From positions 156,185,895-156,249,894 of the forward strand of contig CM067082.1 in assembly GCA_034008185.1 (NCBI GenBank): a DNA stretch of 64,000 nt, written 5' to 3'. The stretch comes from Gorsachius magnificus (taxonomy: Eukaryota > Chordata > Aves > Pelecaniformes > Ardeidae). The position numbers were made by a program, and so were the translations under genes. Of the stretch, positions 24,880 to 37,719 are shown piece by piece (within the stretch, counting starts at the first letter, position 1; every line of letters starts with the position of its first letter). The notes under the pieces were generated by a model. The model had not been told where the DNA came from, ran no database searches, and saw nothing but the letters and a program-made list of their open reading frames with translations.

Positions 24880-25879
24880 AGTCCAGTTTTCCAGTCTTTT
24901 GAGTCTGTTACCACAAATAAGCAGCAGGAAAACAGCAATGTGGTGCAGACACAGACCTCTCTGTATTCAAGAGTTATGACCTTGGTCAAGGAAGAACACA
25001 CAGGAAAGATGGGAACCATCAGGGGGAGGTTTGCTGACAGCAGCAGGAGAAAGAAGAGGCACTGCACACTCCTGCGAATGGTGCAGTAGGAAGGCTTGTT
25101 GTGCTGAGAAGTCTGTATGTCCTCCTGAGCCAGCTAATCTCCACTTTGGCCAGCTCAACTTCAGGGAGGTCCCTAGGGTGACAATGACATTGATAGTTAC
25201 TGCCCAGCACAAGCTTTCCATAGCCATGAAACTGGCTCCCTCTGGAAAACAAGAAGGCTGTTTTCAGATCCATAAGACTAAAGTAAATTGTCTTTTTATG
25301 AATACTGGTTTGGGCACCTAAGTTGTGTCTTCCTTGTGGTCATCAAGGTTGGCCATTAGCTTCTGGAAAAGAAGGAGAGGGGGAAAGAGAGAGAGAAAGG
25401 AAGAAAACAAAACAGAAGAAGAAAAAAATAAGATGAGACTTGGCATACTAATCCCATGACGCAAGGAGCATGGCTTTGCAAACAGTTGCAAGTATTAGGA
25501 GATGCTCAGCAACCCTCAAGAGATGGAAACATGGTAGAAGCCCTGCTGCAGGGTGAAACAGGGCAGGTGCAGCTTCTCCTGGGAATTCAGGAGAATTTCC
25601 TGTTTCCTGTGATGCACTGGCCTTTTCATCAAACTTCATGTAAGAGACTTTTCCATGTGTCACTGTTCTTCAAGGCCGCACAAAATCTCAGTACCAGGGC
25701 CTTCCCAGCCACATAGAGAGATATATCACATTGTGCAAGGTTCTTTGCTAGGTCCTTCCATAGGTGCTTGAAATGTTTTATAATCATTAATGTTTCAAAA
25801 TACCAAACAATAACCCTTTAACTGCTGAGAAAGACAATTGAAGGATGACTCTGAGTTTGGGGCACTACTAGTGGGTAAG
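24880..25879. other. Non-coding stretch with a purine tract
   Basis: Short ORFs without domains. An uninterrupted 43-nt purine tract lies at 25365-25407, with GA-rich sequence continuing to about 25437. Confidence 0.55.
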
Positions 25880-25985
25880 ACAGAGAGTGTCATGCCACAG
25901 ATTTCTTGGATGACCTTGGATGAGTCACTTACCCTCAACCAGAGTCTTGGTTTTAAAAATTTGGAGCTTGTATTGCTTCCTCGGC
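25880..25985 (+). mobile_element. MIR-like SINE remnant
   Basis: GATGACCTTGGATGAGTCACTTACCCTC is the MIR core phrase (normally tgaccttgggcaagtcactt), one of the clearer ancient SINE matches here; the text after it is heavily worn. Plus orientation. Confidence 0.7.
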
Positions 25986-28548
25986 TTGGAAAGGTTGAGT
26001 GAGGGTAACCAGGTGAGGCCATAAGGCTCAGACAGGGAGAGTGGAAGGGCTGTGCAGGGGTTAGGAGCCAGCAAGGGGCCACCTCACCTGGTGGGCTGCT
26101 GCATGAAGACAGTGTTCCCCCTGCAGGGAGCTCACCACAGCTCCAGAGCCTTCAGTGCCTGTGTTTTCTGGGGGAAGGCAAAATTATTTAGGCAGCCAGG
26201 AAAGCAGAAGTGCATGATTTATCATGGGGAAAATCCACAACTTCTCTTGCTGTTGCTTAAATAATTGCTAAGGCTGTCGTGGCGTAAGTTAGGAATGACT
26301 TAGAAAGCAGCATCTATTTCTTTTGAAATCAGAGCTTCAGTAAATGCTTCCTGCATGTTGTGACTGGAGAGACGAGCTGCTCTTTTTCATTTTTGGTTGC
26401 CTTTGTTTTCTCCTTTTTTTCCTCTTAGTTTCCTGAGAAGAAAGTGTTGCTTGCAGACAATAAAAATGAAACCAGGGGATTTCAAAGGTAAAAGATCTGA
26501 TTGTACAGATGAATTAGGTTCCAGTTCCAGAACTGAAGTGACTGGGGAAAGGGAAAGGAAGGGCAAACGTGGGGGCTTACTGGGAGAGGGAAGGTGTTCA
26601 GGGATCCAGAGCAGGTCTGGGGAGAGTTGCTAATCCTGGGTTGAGAACCTCCACCTGAAGAGTCATTTCAGAACCACTTTAGTGTCCCCTGTCTCTCTTC
26701 CCTGTGCTCTTGTGTCCAGTTTCAGGGAGGGGAGTCCTTGAAAGAGCTGAGCAAAGGCACAGCCTGGAACCAAGGTCTTGAGAAAAGTTTGGGCTGTGTT
26801 GAATTATTTTGTCCCTTTTCATAGAAATGATTGAAAGTGAAGGGGAAGACCAAAAATGATTGTGTTGATGTTGGAAAAGGCTCAAAGCCAAAAAAAAAAA
26901 AAAAAAAAGGAAAAAAAAATCCAGTTAAATACTCTGACTTGGGACGGGCTTGGGGACGGGAACTGAGAGAAAAGGATGAGAGGATTGTTGGTGGTTCAGC
27001 TGCTTAGCAGGACTTTCCAAAGCCCTGGTGACCTCTGGGATGTGGGAAGGATCTGCAGATCATCGAGGGCAACTTCAGCCTCTCCCTGGAAGAGAAAACC
27101 AGGGGTATATTTTCGTATTAAAGAACCACAAGCATATCTTATGCTAAAAAGCATTCAGTTTGATCCAAAGTTCAAGGTTCAGCCTAAATTTCGGGCAAAG
27201 GAGATGGGGAAAGGGATGGAAGAAGGGTATCAATGTTACTTGGGATGCCTTGGTCTTTCCACTGACCATAGGGAGAGCCCAGGTGGATCCAGGAGGTTGG
27301 ATCTTAGATGGTGAATGCTAGATCCAGCCTCCTGGACTTTGTGCAAGTTGTAAACTTGATGCCTTATGATGAAACACAGAGGATTTTCTTCATTCAGCAA
27401 AAGTCCACCCCAAAAAGTCCACCCCAAAGAACAATAAAAAGGGCTGTGGTGTTGCGAAAACCAAAAACATTGTTCTTAATCAACTAAATGAGTGGAAAGA
27501 AAATGGCTCTGAACTGGTGGAGACAAAGTTGGTTCAATTTTTCAGACATTTCAAAACTTTTTTTTTAAAAAAATATTTGTTTAAAATATTGAAAAAATAG
27601 TTTTTAATAAAAAAATGACATTGAGTCATGCTGAAGAGCAGAAACCATACCTCTTCCTTTGGAAATGCTGAAATGAAACATTTCCATTTTCCTCCAACCA
27701 TCCCCAGACTGAATTTTTTCCTAGGAAACAAAACCAAAACCATCAGTTAAACTGACACAGCCTTGCAATGCATTTCAGGACCAGGGATATGGGGCAAAAA
27801 AGGATGATGTCTGAAAAAAAGTAACTTTGCTGGGCTCTTGTTTGCACTGCAAGAATTACTGGTGCCCGACCTGAACCTGTCTGTGGGAAAGCAAGAGGAA
27901 TTTTGCTACAAAACTTTTGGGTTTGGTTTGCTTTATTTGGGGACATATATCTGGGATGCCACAGCCGTCTGCTGCCCAAACGGACCCCGCTTGGACATCC
28001 CCAGCCCCTGCATGATGTTACGATGCTCGCCAACATCAAAGGCAAATTATTCGACCTGGAGTGTGACATGTGGGAGGAACGTCCCCAGCTTGGGAAAACA
28101 GTTCAAATAGCCCCCACCGCAGCGGTAGGGATGTATAGATATGCAGGAACGTTATCCCTCCAGGCTGTTCGCCTTGGCAGGGGGAGAGCAGCAGTTATGG
28201 CTGTGGGGTTTTGTGTGCGCGGGATGCATCCGAGGGAGCCGATTGCTCTGAAAGCTGCCCCCAACCCTTTTATATGGTCATTAGGAGACCTGAATGGGGG
28301 AGGCTGCGGGGGCTTCTGACGCCTCCAGCCCAATCCAGCCAGCAGCTCCTCTCTCAAGTACCTGCTAACAGGTCGACTTGCCTTTGGTCTCAGTCAGGTC
28401 TCAGCGGAGACCAGGCACCATTTCCTAGGCTAATAGGTGTGAGGGGAGCCAAGAATTTCACTCTTTTTTTTTTTTTTCCCCCAGTCTTTTCAAGGCAGGC
28501 TATAAACCTCTTGTTTTCCTCCTCCTTCTCTGGGTTTGTTTCTCTGCT
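25986..28548. other. Non-coding stretch, no gene recognised
   Basis: Contains an A19 run at 26890-26908 with a second A run after GG, a 14-bp direct duplication (AAAGTCCACCCC twice) at about 27402-27430, and a slightly GC-richer segment at 27940-28360 with overlapping ORFs up to 138 aa and no recognisable motif. Confidence 0.5.
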
Positions 28549-28580
28549 TCCTTCCCACCCCCCCCACCCCCCCCCCCCAG
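28549..28580. repeat. C-rich simple repeat
   Basis: Two C runs (nine or more, then about thirteen) separated by single A residues, ending CAGG. A pyrimidine tract followed by CAG resembles a splice acceptor on the plus strand, but no exon follows that I can recognise. Confidence 0.85.
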
Positions 28581-31429
28581 GTGGTGTTAAAAGTCAACAA
28601 GCCCCTTTATCTCAGGGCTGGTCTTTTTTCCCCGGGGATGCTGAAGAAAATCCACATTGCTGAGGAGGTGGCAGTCCCGCATCCTTTGTTTTTTTCCAGT
28701 TCCTCACAGGGACTTTCCCCACCTTTTGCTGTGGCAGATGATACCCAGGCTTGGGGCAGGGTCCCTGTTAGGCAGATTGCAGCCGGACAGGGCTGGCAAT
28801 CCTCATTTCCCTTTGGTTTGCAATGGTGCAGCTCAAGAAATGCTTCACAATGAGCTGCGGAGATGCTGAGCTGAGGACAACCTGGCAATGAGCAGAGTTG
28901 AGGGCCAGCAGCCGGGTTTCCCCCTCCTGCCCTGGGTTACTCCTGAACTACTGGAGGTTCAACTGGAGTTTGCCTTCTAGCTCCTCATTCACCAGCCAAG
29001 TGCCCAGAGCAGCAAACCCAGTGCATTAGAAGCCTGGTTGACAGCCTGGCATGGGGATGATTCTGCTCTTCATCTGCTTATTCCCACTGGAGCAAAGTGG
29101 CTGTGAGCTGTTATTCCAGTGCAGCAGGAGCAGGAGGGATCAGGCCCAAATCCGAAGCTGATTTTTAAATTTTTTTAATTTGAATGGCCCAGATCTGGGG
29201 GTCTCTGAGAGTGTTAACACTGGAGTGAATATCCTTTTGTGTTAGCTTTCCCCTGTAGGAATAGCTGGATGGTGTTGAGAAAAAGTTGGTATTTGCTAAC
29301 CAGCTTTGCAAAGACCTTCTCCAGAGGAGGCCATTTGGGACCTGCTCTCTAAAGACAGCGTCACTCCTTCTCTAATTGCATTGGCTTTCCCAGAAAAGAA
29401 ATAGGCACTTTCCTCTTGCCTTTGGCTTCCCTTGGCCATTTAGACTAGAAGACCCCCCCAATGGCTTAGATGCCTCCTGTTGAGGGCAATGCAAGATAAT
29501 ACCTTTGTGGATGTAAGGCCAGATACACTGTCACCTAAAAACCTTGGAAAAACAAGGATGGACTCTTAACAGGGTGTCTAAATATCTGTGTCCAGCAGAG
29601 ATTAAGTCTTTCTCGGTTGCTTCCTGGAGAGCAGTAGATCTCTCTGTCACACATTTCTTGGTCTGTGGACTGGGTTTTGGTCACCACCGTGGAGGTGGTG
29701 GAGATGGATGGGGACTGGAGGGCGCTTTGAGAAGTGCAGCCTGGGGTGTGGCATGCAGGGGGTTAATCGTATTAGAGCGAATACCTGAGGAATTAATAAT
29801 GATTTGCTGCTCGTCAGGCAGCCTTCCTTGAGAAATGTAATACAAGAAAAAACACGTTAGGAAATGCCAGAAAAATGCAGCAAAAAAAGAAATTGTGGGG
29901 GCGTGAGGGTGGTGGTGTGAAGAAGCAGCCTGGGACCTTGGTTGGGCTCAGTCCAAGAGTCACACAAGAAGTCTCATTGCCTGCTGGATGGGGTCACCCA
30001 GCACCCCCGGGGCCTGACTCTGCCCTTCACTCAACTCCATCAGTCTCCTGGAGACTAAAGGGTTGTTGAAGCCCAATGCAAGCCATGCACAGCCGTCGTG
30101 CAATGTCCCCATCTGGGGAACTCCTTGCTGCAGGACACTGTTGTGCTATCATAAAGAAGAAAGGAAAAGAACTAAAAACAGAGAAATAAAGTGATTTAGA
30201 GGAGTGATAAAAGCATCTGAAGGTCTTCTTGGACCACTGAGGGCTTAAAAATGCTCGTATTTCAGGATATTGGGAGGTGAAGTAGGAGTGTTTAACAACT
30301 AACCCTAATTTTGCACATCAAGGATAAATGTAGACAGCCACCTTGGTATGAGAGCATCTCGGAAGCTTGAATGTCCCTACCACCATAGGATGTCCTTGGA
30401 GGGCCAACCATGCTGTGAACCCCATTGCATGGGGAGGGGAGCCGAGGTGCAGGGAGGTGGCTGGGGAATTTGGCATGACACACGCAGATAGTCCACATCC
30501 ACCCTAGGCCTGAACCACATCTCCACAACAGCCCCCTTATTCCCTCTCTGGGAACTCGTCCGACTTGCCATGACGATGCCCTGCCAGGGCAGTTGGGTGT
30601 CAGAGGGTGGTGAGGACTGGGCAACGTGAGACATTCCTGCTTGGCATCCCATCCCCTGCGGCGCCTGTCCATAGCCCCCTGTTGCTTTTCTTTGGCGAGT
30701 GAAACCCTTTGGTTTACATCAGTCCCACATTGTCCTCCTCATGCTTGTTGGTTCCCACCACTGGCTTCCCCTAAGGTGGGTCTGGTGTTAACTCGGGACC
30801 TGCTTGCTAACGGATATGTTGGCAGCCAAAGACAAGAGACTTGTCATGCACTTCCTGATGGGCACCAGGTAATGGTAGGGATGTCCAGAAAACATGAGGG
30901 GTTCCCCCCCCCTCCCCTTTTTGGAGTCTTTTGGGTAAACTACCCTAATTATTAGGCAGCCATCAATGTCAACACAATCTGCTGCCTTTCTCCTGCTTTC
31001 TCTCCTATTCTCTTCCCCCCCATGAAGTGCAAGACCTTTGGTAGGTTGGAAACGGCCCAGGCTGGATGTCAGCTCCGCTACCAGAGAACTGATGTAGCCG
31101 TTTTAGGTGTCAAGGTGCATTTTTCGATAGCCAAGGCGCTGCCTGCAACTTCCTTGTCTGTCACCTGCTCAGAGGAGGAGGCTGCCTCACGCAGTTGGTT
31201 CGGAGCCAGCCCATTGATGGAGCAACGCTGCTTTCTCGATGGGCTGGAAGCTCACGCCGCTGCCAAACAGCTGGTGAGCTGCTTCTCAGCCATCTCCTTC
31301 CCTTCCTTTTGCTAGGCGTGATTTTTGTCTTGATACTGGAGAGCTGTTGGTGTGTGGGGGATGTCTGATTTTGAGAAGAAATTTGCAATTGTACCGCGTC
31401 CAAAAAAACCCCCATGAAATAGAAAGAAA
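28581..31429. other. Non-coding stretch, no gene recognised
   Basis: Mixed composition. One short TAAT-rich patch at 29760-29850. ORFs up to 126 aa (30292-30672 minus) show no domain. Confidence 0.5.
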
Positions 31430-32200
31430 ATACCTGCTTACTTCCCAGACATCTATTTCATCAGTCTTGGTGAATACCAGAATTAATTTAATTAACATCC
31501 AAGAACCTGCACCGGCCTTAAAATGCAGAGATTGGGCCCTGGCCCTCTGATTTGCAGGGCTGATATAGTCCTTCCTATATGACTTTTCCTGAAACCATCA
31601 TCTCTGTGAGGAAAGCAGGAAAAAAAAAAAAAAAAATCAGGACAATTTGTGTCCATTTACAGATCTGTGGTTCAACACCCCAGCTCATTCTCTCCTTTCT
31701 AATTGCTGCTTTCTTCTCTTCTCCGGCTCCTTTGTTTCTCTCTGCAAGCAGCCACAGCTTTCAGATGTTTTAGGGTCATTCCTCCATGTGCTGCAATGCT
31801 AATTATTTCTTCTGGCCTAATTCAGTTTTACATATCACTCCCAGCCACACAGGCCATGTAGCGCACACAAGCACACTCTCTGCATTCGCATGATAAAACC
31901 TCCCCACAGACGTACGCAAGGCAACACAAAGCCGTAGGATCCCGATGCCGGAGAGCAAACCACAGTTTCTGTCGTGCTGCTGTTGCTTCGTAAGCATGCC
32001 ATCTTAATTAGAGGGTTTCCCAAGCTAGAAACCTGGTGCAGTCGTGCACCAAATTCGCCCCACTAATGCTTTTTAAATGTGAAGATAGCACTGATAATAA
32101 TTGCCAAGACTCCCTTTCCTGATGTTTATTATGGCCTATCTGCAAGATCCAAAATATATTAAGTGGAAACTACTCAAAAGACGTCCCAGTTTATGAATGA
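31430..32200. promoter_or_regulatory. Enhancer-like region, left part of a cluster (conservation not tested)
   Basis: AGAATTAATTTAATTAACATCC near 31480 and the 31990-32160 segment (CATCTTAATTAGAGGG, GATAGCACTGATAATAATTG, GATGTTTATTATGGCC) are dense in homeodomain and HOX/CDX-type cores. An A18 run interrupts at 31620-31637. Inference from texture. Confidence 0.3.
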
Positions 32201-33899
32201 TTTGTGAAAAGCTCTCCCTTCCAGAAATGACCAATATTAGAACTGGTGCTGATGTCATGTAACAGCTCCCATTCAGAAAAGCTATTGAAAACAGTCCAAA
32301 TTCCTCAGAACTGTTAAATCTCTTTTAATTTCTCCTCTTTGTGTATATATAAGCTGTGGGGGTTTTGTTTGTTTGTTTATTTCCCTCTTGCGGAGAGTGA
32401 GTTTTAATTTAATTTGCATGTTGGGTTGCTGCTCTTTTTGTGTTGCCTTTAATATATTCAGAGCATTTGGGGAGCCTGAGGTTTGGAGACAGCGGAGAGT
32501 GAGATTGTTTCCATTGATGAATGTGGCTTTCAGAAAAGAAATGAAAAAGTTGGGGAAAATAAATTCCCCGACTGCCAGCACGGGCAAGGAAATGGAGGAC
32601 TTTTTTTCCTCACATTTTTCCCAGGCAAAATCAGCAAAAAAACCTGTCCTTCCTCCTTTTGTTTTTAATGGCATCTGGTTTATAAAAATAGTTGTTAGCA
32701 AGAAAAAAACCAAACAACCCAATGAAACAGGCAGGGATGAGCATAGGTAGGTCGCAAGCAAAGATTAATCAGAAGAATGCATGGAGACATGCAGGACCCA
32801 TCCACAAATATAATGGAGAATATAGAAAGGTTTTTGCAGAGCTCTCCATGCATAGTATTGGGTCTTGTGTGTTCGGAAGGTGTTTTGCAACCTGAGGGCT
32901 GTCTATGAGGATGCGGTGGGTGGGATGGGGATGCATTGACATAGCATGTTTTCTGATATATAAACCACTCTTTCCTCCAGCTCACTTCCCCTCCTCTCCT
33001 CAAATTTGCTTTTTTTTTCAAAGCGATGTTTCTAATTTCACAGTTTAGAGCCTGAAATGAGCAATGTGTTACAAGGAGGAGGTTGCCTCCAGGCTGAAGG
33101 AGGAGGTGGTAAAGTTGAGGGCTCCTTGCTGAGGACCCACATCTCTCCTAAAGAAGGATTTAGCATTTTCTGAGGGGAAAAAAAGCAGCTGTAGGAAGGC
33201 TTGTCCCTGTGCAGGAAAGGGCTGTGGGACCTAATCAGATTCTGCCATCCCTAGCTGTAGAGGATTGGTGTGGTTAAGAGACACGTTATGCACCTGCACC
33301 CAGAGACAACCTTGCAAACCCTCTCCCGGGAGTTTTTGCAATGGTCTTTGGGAACGCATGGCCAAATCCAGACTTGCCTTTCAGAAGGAGGGTCCCTAAA
33401 AAGGACATCGAAGATGCTTATTTTTCTCGTCCCTCCCCCAAAAATACACATTAGAAAGTGCATCTTTCACCCGCCCAAGGGGTGCATCTGGGGAATGCGA
33501 GGACCGGGGAGAGGCGATGCTCGGGGACATCCAGATGAGGGTCAAACATCTGCGTTTCCCACTTAATGCCGGAGACCCATCACTGTTCCGACGTGAATTC
33601 CTGGGGACAATGCGAGCCGCCCCCAGCCGATGAAAGGCTCCCATCCTGCTGGGTCTTCGGGGAGATAACCCCGACAAAACCCCTGCAAGCCTCCGCTGAG
33701 TGCCTACAGCCCTCCCCCCAGGGGAACCCAGAGGATTGTATCCCCCGTGTTTGCAATTTGTGTGTGTGGCACCATTAAGAATTGATATGCTCGATATGAA
33801 TGGCGATACTTCAAAATGCCTGAATAGACCCCGAGCTCCCCCCACCCCCCTGAAAAAAAAAAAAAAAAAAAACCAAAAAAAACATTGTTGAAAAAGTCC
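32201..33899. other. Non-coding stretch between enhancer-like blocks
   Basis: Includes a T-rich patch at 32340-32470 with TTTAATTTAATTTGCATG (octamer-like ATTTGCAT), overlapping ORFs up to 159 aa with no domain, and an A20 run at 33853-33872. No transposon recognised. Confidence 0.5.
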
Positions 33900-34245
33900 C
33901 CTACTCAGCCTGGGAGGGAAAGTTTGTGTATCAATCTAGTTTTATAATAGTGTAATTTAGTGTCTAGGCCCGGGCTCTGGTGGTGATATTGTACTGCAAT
34001 GAATGAAACAGAGGACTCCAGGCTGAGCAAGAGCTCGAGGACCCGGCTGGCTCTATTCAGGCCAAACTAATCGGCTTCAGCTCAGCTCTCCGCCAAAGCT
34101 CCCCTCTCAGTAGTGGGTTTTTCTCTGGGTTTTTGTTACTGTTTCTTAAAGAGCTCAGCTGGCTGCTGAGGCTGAAAAGAATCAAATTATTAAAGATTTT
34201 GTGGAAAATCCAGTGAGAATGGGCCCATGCAAGAATAATAGCATT
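33900..34245. promoter_or_regulatory. Enhancer-like block, centre of cluster (conservation not tested)
   Basis: A 340-bp stretch without repeats, low in chance structure and mixing AT-rich cores (TATCAATCTAGTTTTATAAT) with GC segments (GTCTAGGCCCGGGCTCTGG, GAGCAAGAGCTCGAGGACCC). Near the right end are TCAAATTATTAAAGATTTTG and AAGAATAATAGCATTGTG. This mosaic is typical of long conserved developmental enhancers. Confidence 0.35.
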
Positions 34246-34385
34246 GTGCCACCGTGGGCCATTCCCAGCTTCCAGTCGGGAGAAATTGTCAACTCTGTCT
34301 TTGTTTTCTTAACCCTTTCAATGGAAACAAAATAATATTTAGCTCAGCACAAAATACCTTCTTTTTGATTTCTAATCCTTTCAGG

Positions 34386-34475
34386 TTCTTTTTTTTTTTC
34401 TTTCCCCCCTTCTCCTCCTCCTCCTCTTCCTCCCTCCCTCCCTCTCTTTTTCTCTCTCCCCCTCTCCCTCTTTTT
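34386..34475. repeat. 90-nt uninterrupted pyrimidine tract
   Basis: Every base from 34386 to 34475 is C or T, moving from a T run through CTC and CCCT units. Such tracts can form triplex (H-DNA) structures and behave as nucleosome-poor DNA. It lies between two enhancer-like blocks. Confidence 0.95.
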
Positions 34476-34479
34476 GTTG

Positions 34480-34890
34480 GCTGTCCTCTGAAATACATTT
34501 ATATACCTCATACATTCCCCTTTTCCTTGCCAGTTGGCCAGAGGGGCATCTGTTATCAGGAAAGCCCCTTCTTTTTTAAACAGGATGTAAAAGGGGCGAT
34601 TAAATCCTTTAACAGTCACCACCAGAAAAGGGAAGAGGAAAAGGAAACGTTTTCTTTCAGGCTTCTATTTTTAACAGTTATTAGTGCTCAATAAATCATT
34701 AAGATGATGTTCAATGGGCTGGCTATTTAATAGGTCATGTTTTTAAGTGTCTATACATTTTAAATTTAGAAAAGTATTTAATTGGGGCATTGTAATGTCA
34801 TTAAAGAACAAAAAAAAAATGTCTCCCTGTCTGTCCATCCATCCTCAATCTATCAGTGTAGAGACGAACAAGCAATTTAATCACTCTCCT
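34480..34890. promoter_or_regulatory. Enhancer-like AT-rich block, right part of cluster (conservation not tested)
   Basis: AACAGTTATTAGTGCTCAAT, AAATCATTAAGATGATG, GGCTATTTAATAGGTCATG and GTAATGTCATTAAAG occur within about 150 bp, with no repeat resemblance. Dense HOX/CDX-type and ATTA cores. Inference from texture. Confidence 0.35.
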
Positions 34891-37719
34891 CCTCTTTCAT
34901 TTAGGGACTAAGTAGCTTTCCGTTTGTGAGCTATATCTTTTCTCGGCTCTTTCTCCGCTGTGTGCTCCGATCCTAAATTCATCCAGGAGCGGCATTGTCT
35001 CGATGATGGGAGGAAAAGGCCCCTGGCCGTGGTGTGGATGTTGAGCGTGGCTGGACGGCAGGTCTCTCCAGGTTGCAGAGCCACTGGTCACAGGGAGCTT
35101 GCCTGTGCCCCATCTTTGCACGGAGGACGAAAGCCCACGGCCACGGCTCCTTTATGCAGGGATGGCAAAAGCGCTGCTGCTGTTTCAAGGCTTTCTCAGG
35201 GATGGAGCAGAAGGAGAAGGGGTTAAAAAAAAATACAAAAATTGTCAAAACAAACCCCCCCCATACCAACGGGCTGATACCAGGGATGGGGTGACAAAGC
35301 GCGGTGCCATATTGGCTCCTGGTGTAAACTTGATGCCAGCAGAGTTAGGCAGAGGTAAACTGGATGAGCCTGTAACCTCCCGAGTTACACGTTGATAGCA
35401 CACCCAGGATTAGGGTACAGGGGTGAAAATTAAGGGACAAAAAGGTTCGCACTGTCCCATTGTGGGCGATCCCTCTAATCAGGATATTCTCCCTCAACTT
35501 TGCTCTGCTCTAACCTATTGACAACAGAACTAGGTCATCGTGGTGAATAAGGTAGATTTTCTGCTGCCTCAGTGTCTTTGAGGCTGGAAGGGATTGTGTG
35601 TTCAGTGTTACAAACAGACCTTCTGTCTTTATTTCCCGACCAGCAGCGCGCTGCTTAACAAGGAGAACTGGACCAGCCATTTTTCCCGTAACAAATGGAG
35701 GGTCCCATCCAAGCCATCCTTGCCAGTTGGCTCTTGGACAGGGAAAGCTTATTCATGTTTTTAGACCTCAGCCAAGTTCAGCCAGGAAGCCTGAGATGTT
35801 TTAAACGGGGGGAAAGGCGGGGGTATCCAGGGCTCCCTTGCCAGCTAGGAGGAGGAGGGTGTTGCATTATTTTGGTATTTTCTTGATTTGGGGCTTTTTT
35901 TTTTTGTGCACTCCCAGGGATAGAGTTGTCTCTCTCTATCCCTGGCATAACACTGGCTTGGGAGGGAGGTGCACAAGAACTTTTTTTGTTCTCCCGGCAC
36001 TCCTCAAGAGGGCAAGTCCACCCCTGCTTGTTTGAATCACCTGCAAAAGTGGGAGAAGAACGGAGGATGTGCACTGAGGTTGCTAGTGGTGAGGGATCGC
36101 ACAGGTGAGTCACCGCCAGTGTAGGTGGATACTACACTGCAGTCCAAGACAGTAAAATGTCTCCTGTTGAGCCAGACACAGAGAAGCTGTTGATTACCTT
36201 CCTTTAGAGAAGATGTTTATTCCCCATCCCACCCTAGGATGTTTCCTTTTTGGCTGTCTGCTTGGGGGAAGGACACAGCATCATCATGCTTTCGACCTGA
36301 GATCATGGTGCCCTGTCCCAGAAAAATGCTTGCACCACCTTTGTGTAATGTTGCCCCTGGCCCTTCTCAAGTGTAAAAACATCCTTGGATCTTTCAGGGT
36401 AAATGGTAAGAATATTCCCTTCTAAGGAGTAGTATTACCTTGTCCTAGAGATCCCATAGACATTAGCTCATGGCCTTACACCCCTTTTCCTAGTTAGCCT
36501 GACCTGATCTCCGTTACTATGAATGAGTGGCTGGTGCCCTGGATCCTTCTCTGCCCATTTTCAGGCATCATATAGGAATGTCACCTATACCTGACTGAAC
36601 AGCCACCTTTTGTGGATATGCAAGAGAGAGCACGCTGCACCATCCAGCAGGTGCCCCACAGAGATCCCCACTCCTGACAGCCGCTCCTCAGCACTCCCTT
36701 TCAGGACATCTGAGAATGGGATGAAAGAGGAACACCTGGATAGGACTAAGCATGGATGACTGACACAACAGCGTCTGGCGGAGCAAAACCTTCTTGAGAA
36801 CATATCTCATCCTGGTGTATCAACCTTCCTCTTCATAAACTTGGAGATTGGATGAAGAGGATCAGCAGGAGAAGGGATCCTTCTCAGCGTCCTGTTTCTT
36901 GTGGTCACCTCTAACTGTCCCCTTTTGTCTGCTCTTGGAGACAAGTTTTGGGGTTCAGCGGACTTTTGGTCTGATCTATTAGAGCTGTTCTTGAGCTGTA
37001 GGATGCTCATGTAACTGCTACAGCTGGTGCTGAACATAAATTGTAATACGGGAGACAATGTGTCCTAAACTTGGCTATATGCCTGGATTAGAAATTAAAG
37101 GCAAATAAGGCAACCTAAGCTCTGGAACTGCATCAAAGGCAAATCCAGGCTAAATGGGAAGGATCCAATTTCACAGTTAAGTTTGTTAAATAGGTGGGTG
37201 GTGGTTGCCGGTGGTGCGCATGTCCCTTTATTAACAATTTAAAAATGAAAGGTCCCTGTCTGGAGATAACTGGAGAATCAGACCTTTCTCTGCCTGCTTT
37301 GCCACAGATAATCCTTACTTATGCAAGGTTCCTACTAAAATCGATGGAGCTACTACTACTCGCATGCACCAGGACTGTCCTGGATAAACAGAATATAACG
37401 GCAAAGATGCTGGGAAAATTGCAAGGACAGCAAGAGATGCTTGGCAGACACAGCACAGCAGAAAATAATCTGAAAAATCTAGCTCTTTCTTTTTTCACTT
37501 GTGAGCAGTCTGCAAGCAAATAATTCCCACCCAGAAATTATTCGGCTGTTCGTTCATGCAAACATGCTTTTTTTTTTGGATGGCTTCTGAATTTTGCTGG
37601 AATAAATTATCCTTCAGTGTATGCCCCTTGCACAGAGCCTCTGGCTGCTTTCCCTGAAACACACACTGGTTAAGGATGACAATTTGCAGAAGAGAATTGG
37701 ACAGAAGATTTTTTTGGTG
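34891..37719. other. Non-coding stretch, no gene recognised
   Basis: Short ORFs up to 111 aa, no domains. No transposon recognised. Confidence 0.5.

Noticed and set aside
27838..28319. Plus-strand ORFs of 90 and 138 aa with scattered Cys
   Set aside because: Briefly resembled a thrombospondin-type fragment (WSVTCG), but no other element of the domain is present and no splice sites support it.
28549..28583. Pyrimidine tract plus CAGG as a splice acceptor
   Set aside because: No plausible exon or donor follows. The tract is a C-rich simple repeat.
32282..32761. 159-aa minus and 125-aa plus ORFs at the same place
   Set aside because: Overlapping antisense pair in AT-rich DNA, Lys/Phe-rich, no domain. 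Chance.
34254..34694. 146-aa plus-strand ORF
   Set aside because: Created by the 90-nt pyrimidine tract (Ser/Pro/Leu/Phe-rich). No homology.
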